A stretch of 35,808 nucleotides of DNA from [Clostridium] symbiosum (GTDB taxonomy: Bacteria > Bacillota > Clostridia > Lachnospirales > Lachnospiraceae). The stretch spans positions 1 through 35,808 of the forward strand of contig JAETSN010000047.1 of the NCBI GenBank assembly GCA_021769625.1. The letters are read 5' to 3'. Below the pieces are notes generated by a model. It ran no database searches and was not told the origin of the DNA. It saw only the letters and a list, made by a program, of their open reading frames with translations. The translations under genes were made by a program, and so were the position numbers. Shown here piece by piece: positions 8,001-15,076 of this stretch; within the stretch, counting starts at the first letter, position 1; every line of letters begins with the position of its first letter.

Positions 8001-8028
8001 TAAAGAAAAAGGCGCAAATAGCCGATAT
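8001..8028 (+). promoter_or_regulatory. Candidate sigma-28 (SigD/FliA) promoter before fliK
   Basis: TAAA at 8001-8004 and GCCGATAT at 8021-8028 match the sigma-28 pattern TAAA-N15-GCCGATAA with a 16-base spacer, one longer than ideal. It lies in the motE-fliK gap, downstream of the structured repeat and about 110 bases before the fliK start. If real, it would let SigD, encoded later in the same operon, boost hook genes. This is a sequence match only. Confidence 0.55.
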
Positions 8029-8124
8029 AATTAATGGAAATTGTGTACTTTCAGGCATGGAGGCCGGGAGGGACAATTTTATAGAGTCGGGCGATGCCCG
8101 ATGAGAACATTGAAAATAGAAGAA

Positions 8125-8131
8125 AAGGAGG
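8125..8131 (+). promoter_or_regulatory. Ribosome binding site that decides the fliK start
   Basis: AAGGAGG lies seven bases before GTG 8139. It sits downstream of the in-frame ATG at 8094, which therefore is not the likely start. Confidence 0.75.
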
Positions 8132-8138
8132 TAAAAAC

Positions 8139-9536
8139 GTGACGAATATGCCCGGACTTGATAAGAGTTCTGGAATGCAGAACATCTTATCGGCAAAAGG
8201 AACAAAACCGGCGGGATCTTCCGACAGCGGGAGTTTCAACACGGTCCTGAAGCAGACCACACAGGCAGGCAGACAGGATGCGGGTCCTGAGAGGAAAGCG
8301 GAAGCGGCGAAAACTTCGGAGACAAAGAATAAGACCGAAGATGCTGCGGCGAAGGATAAGGTGAACGGGAACGGCAGGGCGGAAGAAAAGGCAAAGACAA
8401 AAGAGGCGGAAGCGAAGGAGCCGAAAACGCAGGAGACGGCGGAAGCGGAAGGAACGGAAGAGATCACGGATGATGCGGAAGTTCTGGAAAAGGCAGGCGG
8501 CGAAATGGTCGCGGCGCTGGCGGCGCAGATGGGGCTCAGTGAAGATGCCGTGCGTGCGGCTATGGATGAACTGGGAATGACAGATGTGTCATTGTTGGAT
8601 GCCAAAAACTTAAAGAGCCTGATGGTGGAACTCACGGAAGGCGCGGATGATATGTCTCTTCTGACGGATGAAGATTTTTACAGTTCCGTGACAGAGGCGC
8701 TTCATACGCTGGAAGATATCGCCGGAGAAGTACAGAAAGAAACTGGTATGAACCAGGAGGAGTTCAACGCGGCAGTGCTGGAAGCACAAAAGAGGCTTGC
8801 GGCGGCTAAGGTGCCTGAAGAAGTGCAGGAAGTATCTGCACAGGATCTGCAGGAAGGTGAAAATGCGGACGCTGAAGCAGTGAAGTTCAACATGCAGAAA
8901 CCGGAACTGACAGAGAACGCCAGAACAGAGACTGTGGCGGGGAAGGAAGCACCGAAGCAGGAGAACACCGGAAAAGACAGTGAGGGTCCGTTTATGGGAA
9001 ACAGCTATCAGGCACAGGACGTGGAACAGCATGCGCAGGCCTTAAGGGCGGCGGAGGCTGAAAAAGCATTTTCGATGACTGATACGCAGGAGATCATGGA
9101 CCAGATACTGGATTATATGAAAGTGTCGGTAAAGCCGGGACTGACAAATCTGGAAATGCAGCTTCATCCTGAATCACTGGGAACCTTACATATCCAGATA
9201 TCCAACAGAGAGGGTGCGGTGACCGCACAGTTTATCGCACAGAACGAATCCGTGAAGGCGGCGCTGGAAAGCCAGGTAATGGAACTGAAAGAAAACCTGG
9301 AACAGCAGGGCGTCAAAGTGGAAGCGGTGGAAGTGACGATCGCAGAGTATTCTCTTGACAGGAATCCGGACGGAAACGAGGCTTCGTCGGAGCAGGGAAA
9401 GCAGAGCAAAAGGAGCAGCAGGAACCTGAATCTGAGAGAACTGAATCTGGACGAGGAAGAAGATCTGACGGAGGAAGAGAGACTGACGGCAGAGATGATG
9501 CAGTCCTCAGGAAGTACAGTAAACTATATGGCGTAG
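8139..9536 (+). CDS. fliK: Flagellar hook-length control protein FliK
   Basis: FliK is the secreted ruler that sets hook length and triggers the FlhB substrate switch. With the GTG start at 8139 the product has 465 residues. It has a long low-complexity N-terminal half rich in A, E and K, a middle with several short helices, and the conserved C-terminal hook-length domain containing MQLHPESLGTLHIQIS and then FIAQNESVKAALESQV. It ends in a hydrophilic tail (SSEQGKQSKRSSRNLNLREL). The family identity comes from the C-terminal domain and the position between motE and flgD. ATG 8094 is in frame but lacks a ribosome binding site, while AAGGAGG precedes 8139. Confidence 0.92.
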   Translation: MTNMPGLDKSSGMQNILSAKGTKPAGSSDSGSFNTVLKQTTQAGRQDAGPERKAEAAKTSETKNKTEDAAAKDKVNGNGRAEEKAKTKEAEAKEPKTQETAEAEGTEEITDDAEVLEKAGGEMVAALAAQMGLSEDAVRAAMDELGMTDVSLLDAKNLKSLMVELTEGADDMSLLTDEDFYSSVTEALHTLEDIAGEVQKETGMNQEEFNAAVLEAQKRLAAAKVPEEVQEVSAQDLQEGENADAEAVKFNMQKPELTENARTETVAGKEAPKQENTGKDSEGPFMGNSYQAQDVEQHAQALRAAEAEKAFSMTDTQEIMDQILDYMKVSVKPGLTNLEMQLHPESLGTLHIQISNREGAVTAQFIAQNESVKAALESQVMELKENLEQQGVKVEAVEVTIAEYSLDRNPDGNEASSEQGKQSKRSSRNLNLRELNLDEEEDLTEEERLTAEMMQSSGSTVNYMA

Positions 9537-9599
9537 AAGCGCCGGGCAAAGCGAGTGTGCATTATATGGCATAAAAATATTTGAGAAAGGAGAAAAGGC

Positions 9600-10415
9600 A
9601 TGGCTGGAACTTTAATAGCGCCGGTAAAAGACGGCAAGATAGAAGAGACTCAGGCCCAGACTTCGCTGAAAAATGAGAGAGAGAAAACTTCGGGATACAG
9701 CAAAGATACCTTTCTGAGACTTCTGGTGGCGGAAGTGCAGAATCAGGATCCGCTGGAACCCACATCCAATACGGAGTGGATCTCCCAGTACGCAACCTTC
9801 TCGGAGTTGGAAGCGATGCAGAATATGAGTTCGGCATTTGACCTCTCGAGGGCATCCTCACTGGTAGGCAAGACGGTAGTGCTGCAGACCACCAGCGAGA
9901 CCGGAAGAGTGACGACGGTGCAGGGAAAAGTGGATTATGTCACATACGAGGGAGGAAAGGCGTATCTTTCTGTAAACGGTTCCACTTACTCCATGGACGA
10001 TCTGCATGATGTGATCGATACGGATTACATGACTGCGTTTGACAAGGTATATGAGTGGTCGGTGGGGCTGAATAAGCTTCCGTCCTACGAGAATCTGACG
10101 CTGAATGATGCGGAGGATGTGGATAAACTCTGGGATGAGTACAGTAAAATGTCCGATTATGAAAAGACCTTTATCGCAAAGGAAAATTCCGATAAGATCA
10201 CGAAGTATCATGACAGGATCGAGGAACTGAGAAAGAATCATGAGGAGGACAACAAGCCGGAGGAGCCGGATGAGACAGAAGGCAGCGAAGGGACGAAACC
10301 TGAGGAAAGCGGCGATACAAAGCCGGCAGAGGGCGGTGCGGTGACACCGGGAGAAGATCAGGCAGAGTCAGACTCTGGGAACACCGATGAGGAAGGAACC
10401 GAAACGGGAGCATAA
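9600..10415 (+). CDS. flgD: Flagellar hook-capping protein FlgD with extra C-terminal domain
   Basis: FlgD caps the growing hook. Residues 34-80 hold the conserved cap core: SKDTFLRLLVAEVQNQDPLE, then NTEWISQYATFSELEAMQNM. Residues 85-140 form a small beta-rich part (SSLVGKTVVLQTTSETGRV). Residues 145-212 are an added helical segment (LPSYENLTLNDAEDVDKLWD, EYSKMSDYEKTFIAKENSDK) that resembles helical repeats in Gram-positive surface proteins with the pattern LTLxDxxxVxxxxxxYxxLTDxEK. Residues 213-271 are a disordered tail rich in E, D, G, P and T. A simple Bacillus-type FlgD is only about 140 residues, so this one is nearly twice as long. GAAAGGAG precedes the ATG at good spacing. Confidence 0.93.
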   Translation: MAGTLIAPVKDGKIEETQAQTSLKNEREKTSGYSKDTFLRLLVAEVQNQDPLEPTSNTEWISQYATFSELEAMQNMSSAFDLSRASSLVGKTVVLQTTSETGRVTTVQGKVDYVTYEGGKAYLSVNGSTYSMDDLHDVIDTDYMTAFDKVYEWSVGLNKLPSYENLTLNDAEDVDKLWDEYSKMSDYEKTFIAKENSDKITKYHDRIEELRKNHEEDNKPEEPDETEGSEGTKPEESGDTKPAEGGAVTPGEDQAESDSGNTDEEGTETGA

Positions 10416-10450
10416 ACGTTCACAAAATGTGAAAGAAAGCAGGGAAGCTG

Positions 10451-10855
10451 GTGAAAAACATGAAAGTACAGACAAATGGTTTTCACTCTCTGGAACAGGT
10501 ACAGAACGAGTATTTAAACCGGAAGCCCGCAGCATCTGCGGTGAAAGAGCAGGGCGGCTTATCCTTTCAGGATATTCTGGAACAGGCGTCGGGAGTCAGC
10601 AGGGAAGTCAGATTTTCCAAACATGCGATGGGAAGGCTGAATACCAGAAATATCGAGCTGACGGACGGACAGATGGAGAGACTGCAGGAGGGCACGAAAA
10701 AAGCCCAGGCGAAAGGCATCAAGGATTCGCTGGTACTTGTGGACTCGCTGGCATTTATCGTAAATGTACCGAGCAGCACCGTGGTGACAGCCATGGAACA
10801 GAGTGAAGCACAGGAAAACATTTTTACAAATATTGACGGGGCCGTGATCATATAA
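10451..10855 (+). CDS. Flagellar operon protein, TIGR02530-like
   Basis: The 134-residue hydrophilic protein contains VRFSKHAMGRLNTRNIELTD and DSLVLVDSLAFIVNVPSSTV, features I associate with the TIGR02530 'flagellar operon protein' family. That family is found between flgD and flgE in many Firmicutes. Its molecular job is unknown; a role in hook assembly is suggested only by location. The start is uncertain: GTG 10451 is listed, ATG 10460 (three codons later) is also possible, and the AGGGAAG at 10441-10447 is close to the first and far from the second. A second forward frame that overlaps it is a shadow. Confidence 0.82.
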   Translation: MKNMKVQTNGFHSLEQVQNEYLNRKPAASAVKEQGGLSFQDILEQASGVSREVRFSKHAMGRLNTRNIELTDGQMERLQEGTKKAQAKGIKDSLVLVDSLAFIVNVPSSTVVTAMEQSEAQENIFTNIDGAVII

Positions 10856-10859
10856 ATAG

Positions 10860-10932
10860 ATAGCTGGACCTTATGGAAGCTATGAATGTTCCGGAATGAC
10901 AGAAGGAACGGACGGACCCCTCTTTCAAAGAG
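10860..10932 (+). other. Structured leader upstream of flgE
   Basis: The 96-base gap holds short inverted repeats: ATAGCT 10860-10865 with AGCTAT 10878-10883, and CTCTT 10920-10924 with AAGAG 10928-10932. The second hairpin sits just before the GGAGGT at 10935-10940. They could tune flgE translation or mRNA stability; the stems are short and may be chance. Confidence 0.35.
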
Positions 10933-10951
10933 TTGGAGGTTGAATTAATAT

Positions 10952-12721
10952 ATGAACAGAGCAATGTATTCAGGTGTGGCAGGCCTTAAGACACACCAGA
11001 CAAGGATGGACGTAATTGGTAACAATATCGCCAACGTAAATACGGTGGGATATAAGGCGCAGGCGGCGCTGTTTTCTGAATTGTTATATCAGAATTCCAG
11101 CAACGCTTCAGGTCCGAACGCCGCTACGGGGCTCGGCGGTATCAACGCAAAGCAGGTAGGTCTCGGCGTTAAGATGGCGTCTATCTCCACCAATATCACA
11201 CTGCCCGGCTCGGCAGAGACAACAAACAACCCGTTTGATATCCGTATCACCGGAGAGTCCTTTTTTGTGGTGAATAACGGCAGAGACAACATGTTTACAA
11301 GGGACGGTTCTTTTAAAGTGGATGCGGCGGGCAATCTGGTCATGTCATCCAACGGTTACAGGGTCATGGGCTGGCTGCCCGATCCGGATAACCCGACAAC
11401 GATCAAGCCCGACACCGTAACCGCGCTGCAGATCATGAACGCGGCGAACATGACTTACCCGGCGGAAGCGACCACACAGGCATATGTGTCCGGCATCGTG
11501 GATGCGGAGAGCCCGGAGGTGAACTCCGAGGATGGAAAGATCATGAACCTGAACTTCTATGATGCGAGAGGTTACAGTTATACGGCGAAGCTGGCGCTGA
11601 AGAGAGTAGCGGGTAGCAATGACAATGTAAATTCCTATTCCTGCGAATTGGTAAAATTGCTGGATGGTACCGGAAAAGATGTGACAGACGATGTTGGTGC
11701 GAAGATGATGGGAATACAGACTTCCCTGTTGAATGCGGAGACAAAATCAGTACCGGATGGATATCAATTAGTTAAACAGAACGATACTCAATATACGCTC
11801 CAGACGCCAACTGTCGACGGAAAATATACAGTATATACTATTACAAATGGCGATATAGCGGCAACACAGTTTGAAAGCCCGGCGGGAACTCAGGTTAATC
11901 CTCAACCTACTATAGATGCGTGGGCGGAAGTGGCAAAGATTTTCGGATATAATAATGCCGAAGATTTTAAGAATATGACATTTGAGGATCCTGATGCAAC
12001 ACCGGCAATCACTCCGGCTATCAAGGTGGAAGACCGCCTGGTAGATATTTTAAATGCGCAGGGTGTAACCCAAGGAAATCCGCCGAAAAAGGATTTCACT
12101 TTCAACGGTAAATTTGTGGATGGCTGTGTGGTTGATTTCAGTAAAGACGATGGTTCTTTCGTGGGTATCAACGGTGTGGCAGATTCAAAAACTTCTGTAC
12201 TGAGTTTTGCGGATGTCGCTGATGTGCCCGATGCGGCAAGCTTCCGGGAGATTACCATCGACTTCTCCGCCCTCAGCAACCAGGGCAACGAGAAGGTGAC
12301 GACCGCATCGGCGACCAACGGCTCTTTAGCTAACGCCAGCATCGGCGCGGGGCGTATGCTGGGCAACATGTCCGGCCTTTCGATCCAGAACGACGGTAAG
12401 ATCTACGCCACATACGACAACGGCCAGAGCAAGCTGATCGCGCAGATCGCGGTGGCAAGGTTCGCGAATGCGGCGGGTCTTGAAAAAGCGGGTGATAACT
12501 TATATACATCTACCCAGAACTCCGGTGATTTTGACGGTATCGGTGTTGATATCACTTCGGATGGCGGCTATATGACGCCGGGTGAACTGGAAATGTCCAA
12601 TGTGGATCTGTCCAGCGAGCTGACAGGCATGATCGTCACACAGCGTGGTTTCCAGGCGAACAGCCGTATCATCACAGTATCCGACACGATGCTTGAAGAA
12701 TTGGTTAATCTGAAACGTTAG
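10952..12721 (+). CDS. flgE: Flagellar hook protein FlgE
   Basis: FlgE polymerises into the hook. The 589-residue product has the conserved N-terminal MNRAMYSGVAGLKTHQTRMD and NNIANVNTVGYKAQA, the GLGVKMASISTNI and NPFDIRITGESFFVV segments, and the C-terminal helix ELTGMIVTQRGFQANSRIIT. The centre (about residues 225-430) is the surface-exposed D2/D3 region. It differs in base composition from the ends: 11761-11880 is about 38% GC and 12241-12360 about 62% by hand count. The size is large for a hook protein but within the range seen in Clostridia. GGAGGT precedes the ATG by about 11 bases. An intrinsic terminator follows 40 bases after the stop. Confidence 0.96.
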   Translation: MNRAMYSGVAGLKTHQTRMDVIGNNIANVNTVGYKAQAALFSELLYQNSSNASGPNAATGLGGINAKQVGLGVKMASISTNITLPGSAETTNNPFDIRITGESFFVVNNGRDNMFTRDGSFKVDAAGNLVMSSNGYRVMGWLPDPDNPTTIKPDTVTALQIMNAANMTYPAEATTQAYVSGIVDAESPEVNSEDGKIMNLNFYDARGYSYTAKLALKRVAGSNDNVNSYSCELVKLLDGTGKDVTDDVGAKMMGIQTSLLNAETKSVPDGYQLVKQNDTQYTLQTPTVDGKYTVYTITNGDIAATQFESPAGTQVNPQPTIDAWAEVAKIFGYNNAEDFKNMTFEDPDATPAITPAIKVEDRLVDILNAQGVTQGNPPKKDFTFNGKFVDGCVVDFSKDDGSFVGINGVADSKTSVLSFADVADVPDAASFREITIDFSALSNQGNEKVTTASATNGSLANASIGAGRMLGNMSGLSIQNDGKIYATYDNGQSKLIAQIAVARFANAAGLEKAGDNLYTSTQNSGDFDGIGVDITSDGGYMTPGELEMSNVDLSSELTGMIVTQRGFQANSRIITVSDTMLEELVNLKR

Positions 12722-12760
12722 TATTTTTTTCAGAGCAATTCAGAAAAATAAGAGCAAAAG

Positions 12761-12806
12761 AGGGGATTTGTCGGTAAAATACGACAAGTCTCCTGTTTTG
12801 TTTTGT
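12761..12806 (+). terminator. Intrinsic terminator between flgE and motA
   Basis: A 13-pair stem (12761-12773 with 12782-12794, two G-U pairs) closes an 8-base loop and is followed by GTTTTGTTTTGT. CAAAA and TTTTG extend the stem after one mismatch. It would end or attenuate transcription after the hook gene and divides the cluster in two. Confidence 0.75.
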
Positions 12807-12915
12807 ACTTTGGGAAAGATTGTATAAAAATTCTTGTAATTGTAAGTAGACATTTCTGATAAAATTTAGTAAAATCGTAGAGAAAGGGTGTTTTTGCAGA
12901 TTGATGTAAAAACGT
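12807..12915 (+). promoter_or_regulatory. AT-rich region probably holding the motA promoter
   Basis: Downstream of the terminator the sequence is strongly AT-rich, with TTGTAA at 12834-12839, another TTGTAA at 12840-12845, and TAAAAT at 12860-12865 and 12870-12875. None of the pairs has the standard 16-18 spacing (20, 14 and longer are found), so I cannot name a promoter with confidence. A promoter is expected here because of the terminator just before. No flbD/swrD-sized gene is present in this gap. Confidence 0.4.
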
Positions 12916-12931
12916 AAGAAAGGCAAGAGCA

Positions 12932-13723
12932 ATGGATATAGCGTCAATCATAGGATTAGTAGTTTGTATTTCGTTAACCCTTATGGCGATCATAGTAGGT
13001 AACGGTGTCGCCGCGATCTACCGTGACTTTATGGATCTGCAGTCCGCACTGATCACTTTCGGCGGTGCATTCTGCGCCATACTTGCGGGTAATACGATCG
13101 AGAGCTTCGTGGGAGGGTTGAAGAGTTTCGGACTTGCGCTGAAACGGCCTAATTTCAATATCCCGGAGATGATCCAGAAGATCATAGACCTGTCCAACGT
13201 GGCGAGAAAAGAAGGCCTTCTTTCTCTGGAGGAAGCTGCGGGTGATATCGATGATGCATTCCTGAAAAAGGGAATCCTCCTCGTGGTAGACGGTACCGAT
13301 CCCGAACTGGTCAGGGCGATCATGGAGACAGAACTGGTCAGCATGGAGGATCGTCATAAGAAGAAAATAACTTTCTGGGAGGACGTCGGTTCCATGGGAC
13401 CTGCATGGGGTATGATCGGTACGCTGGTCGGTCTGGTAAACATGCTGAACAACATGTCCGACCCGAACTCCATCGGCCCCCAGATGGCTGTTGCGTTGAT
13501 CACCACACTCTACGGTTCGCTTCTTGCCAACTGGATCTGTACGCCAATCGCAATGAAGCTGAAAATGAATAACAGTGAAGAATACCAGCTGAAGGAGATC
13601 ATGATCGAAGGCCTTTTGTCGATCCAGGCAGGAGAAAATCCCCGTGTGATCGAGGAAAAGCTGAAGTCGTTCCTTGCACCTAAGGACAGAACATCAACAG
13701 AAGGCGGTGAATCGGATGGCTAA
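12932..13723 (+). CDS. motA: Flagellar motor stator protein MotA
   Basis: MotA forms the ring around MotB in the proton-driven (or sodium-driven) stator. The 263-residue protein has four membrane segments: two near the N-terminus (IIGLVVCISLTLMAIIVG and ALITFGGAFCAILAG) and two after the cytoplasmic loop (WGMIGTLVGLVNMLN and MAVALITTLYGSLLANWI). The GPAWGMIGTLVGLV stretch is a family hallmark. AGAAAGG precedes the ATG. The 3' end overlaps motB by 8 bases, implying coupled translation. Which ion is used cannot be read from the sequence. Confidence 0.96.
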   Translation: MDIASIIGLVVCISLTLMAIIVGNGVAAIYRDFMDLQSALITFGGAFCAILAGNTIESFVGGLKSFGLALKRPNFNIPEMIQKIIDLSNVARKEGLLSLEEAAGDIDDAFLKKGILLVVDGTDPELVRAIMETELVSMEDRHKKKITFWEDVGSMGPAWGMIGTLVGLVNMLNNMSDPNSIGPQMAVALITTLYGSLLANWICTPIAMKLKMNNSEEYQLKEIMIEGLLSIQAGENPRVIEEKLKSFLAPKDRTSTEGGESDG

Positions 13724-14525
13724 GAGACGGGAAGATGAACCGCCGAAAGGCGCGCCGGCGTGGCAAAGTACCTTTGCTGACCTGATGAACCTTCTGCTCT
13801 GCTTCTTCGTGCTTTTGTTTTCCATGTCCACGGTGGATGCGCAGAAGTTTGAACTGATAGCGGCTTCTTTTTCACAGACTTTCAGTATCTTTACTGCCGG
13901 TTCCACGATGATCGGGGACGGGGCGATGATCGGAAACGGCATCAGCCAGCTGCCGGAACTGGACGACTATATCAACAGTGTCGGGCGGATGGCGGAAAAT
14001 ACGCCGGAGATGGAACAGCTTGACGACCTGCAGAGCGAAGTGCAGGAGGAGGGCTTAAGACAGTCCGAGGAGATGGCGGAGAAGATCGAGGAAGCCGTGG
14101 CGGAAAAGAACCTGACCGGGGACATCGAGATGCAGGTGACCGCCCAGTATGTGCAGCTCACGATGAAGGGCTCGCTCCTTTTCAATTCGGGAAGCAGCGA
14201 GCTGAAGGAGGAGTCAAAGCCCGTGCTGGATAAGGTGGGACTGATCCTCGAGAGATATGCGGCAGGCACGATCGAGATCGAGGGGCATACGGACAATGTC
14301 CCCATATCGGGACGGCGTTTTGCGAGCAATAACGAACTGAGTGCCGCGAGGGCTCTTTCGGTTTTTGATTATATGATGGAAACCACGAATCTGGATCCTG
14401 CCCGTATTAAAAATTCCGGCAGAGGCGAGTATGTGCCGATCGCGGATAACGCCACAGAAGAGGGAAGGGCAAAAAACAGACGGGTGGAGATCCGGATATA
14501 CAATGAAATATCGAGTTATGAATAG
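13716..14525 (+). CDS. motB: Flagellar motor stator protein MotB
   Basis: MotB is the ion-conducting and peptidoglycan-anchoring half of the stator. Starting at ATG 13716 (AAGGCGGTG just upstream), the product has 269 residues. WQSTFADLMNLLLCFFVLLF is the single membrane segment with the ion-binding aspartate D22, a long helical linker follows, and the C-terminal OmpA-like domain contains EIEGHTDNVPISGRRF and then KNRRVEIRIYN. An in-frame ATG at 13674 lies deep inside motA and would add 14 residues that break the normal N-terminus. It overlaps motA by 8 bases. Confidence 0.96.
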   Translation: MAKRREDEPPKGAPAWQSTFADLMNLLLCFFVLLFSMSTVDAQKFELIAASFSQTFSIFTAGSTMIGDGAMIGNGISQLPELDDYINSVGRMAENTPEMEQLDDLQSEVQEEGLRQSEEMAEKIEEAVAEKNLTGDIEMQVTAQYVQLTMKGSLLFNSGSSELKEESKPVLDKVGLILERYAAGTIEIEGHTDNVPISGRRFASNNELSAARALSVFDYMMETTNLDPARIKNSGRGEYVPIADNATEEGRAKNRRVEIRIYNEISSYE

Positions 14526-14542
14526 GAAGATGGGAGACAGGT

Positions 14543-15061
14543 ATGAAGAAGAATATGATATCGGTAATTATACTGGCGCTGCTGATCGTAAATATTGCCC
14601 TGACGTCGGTGATGCTGTTCAGTGTGACGAGTACCAACAAGGCGACGGCAGAAATGGTGATGCGGATCAGCGGGGCTATGGATATGGAGCTTTCCTCGGC
14701 GGACGGTACGGCGTTTAAGCCGGCGGTACCGATTGAAAATGTGGCGACCTATGATATCGCTGATACCATGACGATCCGCTTAAAACAGGATGAGGACGGC
14801 ACGGAACACTATATTATGATCGCGGTCACCCTCTCCATGGATAACCGGCATGACGACTATGCTACATACAGCGCCAGCCTGGCGGACAGGGAGAGCCTGA
14901 TCAAGAGCGAGATCATCAGCGTGGTCGGCCAGTATACGATGGTTGAGGCACAGGCGGATGAGGAAGCGTTAAAACAGGCGATCCTGGAGAGGATCCAGAA
15001 TATGTTTGGATCTGACTTTATTTTCAGGGTAGATTTCAGAGATGTAAAATATTCCGGGTAA
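14543..15061 (+). CDS. fliL: Flagellar basal body-associated protein FliL
   Basis: FliL surrounds the stator and supports torque or swarming. The 172-residue product has an N-terminal membrane anchor (residues 5-27, MISVIILALLIVNIALTSVM), then an extracytoplasmic domain with FliL-like alternation (EHYIMIAVTLSMDNRHDDY, DRESLIKSEIISVVGQYTM, IQNMFGSDFIFRVDFRDVKY). The gene follows motB by 17 bases. Its stop codon overlaps the strong ribosome binding site of fliM. The sequence is diverged, as is usual for FliL, but topology and place make the call safe. Confidence 0.9.
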   Translation: MKKNMISVIILALLIVNIALTSVMLFSVTSTNKATAEMVMRISGAMDMELSSADGTAFKPAVPIENVATYDIADTMTIRLKQDEDGTEHYIMIAVTLSMDNRHDDYATYSASLADRESLIKSEIISVVGQYTMVEAQADEEALKQAILERIQNMFGSDFIFRVDFRDVKYSG

Positions 15062-15069
15062 AGGAGGTG
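15060..15069 (+). promoter_or_regulatory. Strong ribosome binding site of fliM
   Basis: AAAGGAGGTG overlaps the fliL stop codon and lies seven bases before the fliM ATG, nearly the full anti-Shine-Dalgarno match. Confidence 0.8.
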
Positions 15070-15076
15070 GACCCGG

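Noticed and set aside
8057-8104. 15-codon open frame ahead of fliK as a leader peptide
   Set aside because: No ribosome binding site in front of it and no feature of an attenuator peptide; it probably forms part of the fliK leader.
10387-10806. Forward open frame of 139 codons overlapping flgD and the TIGR02530-like gene
   Set aside because: It is in another frame from a recognisable flagellar family; the product has no recognisable features.
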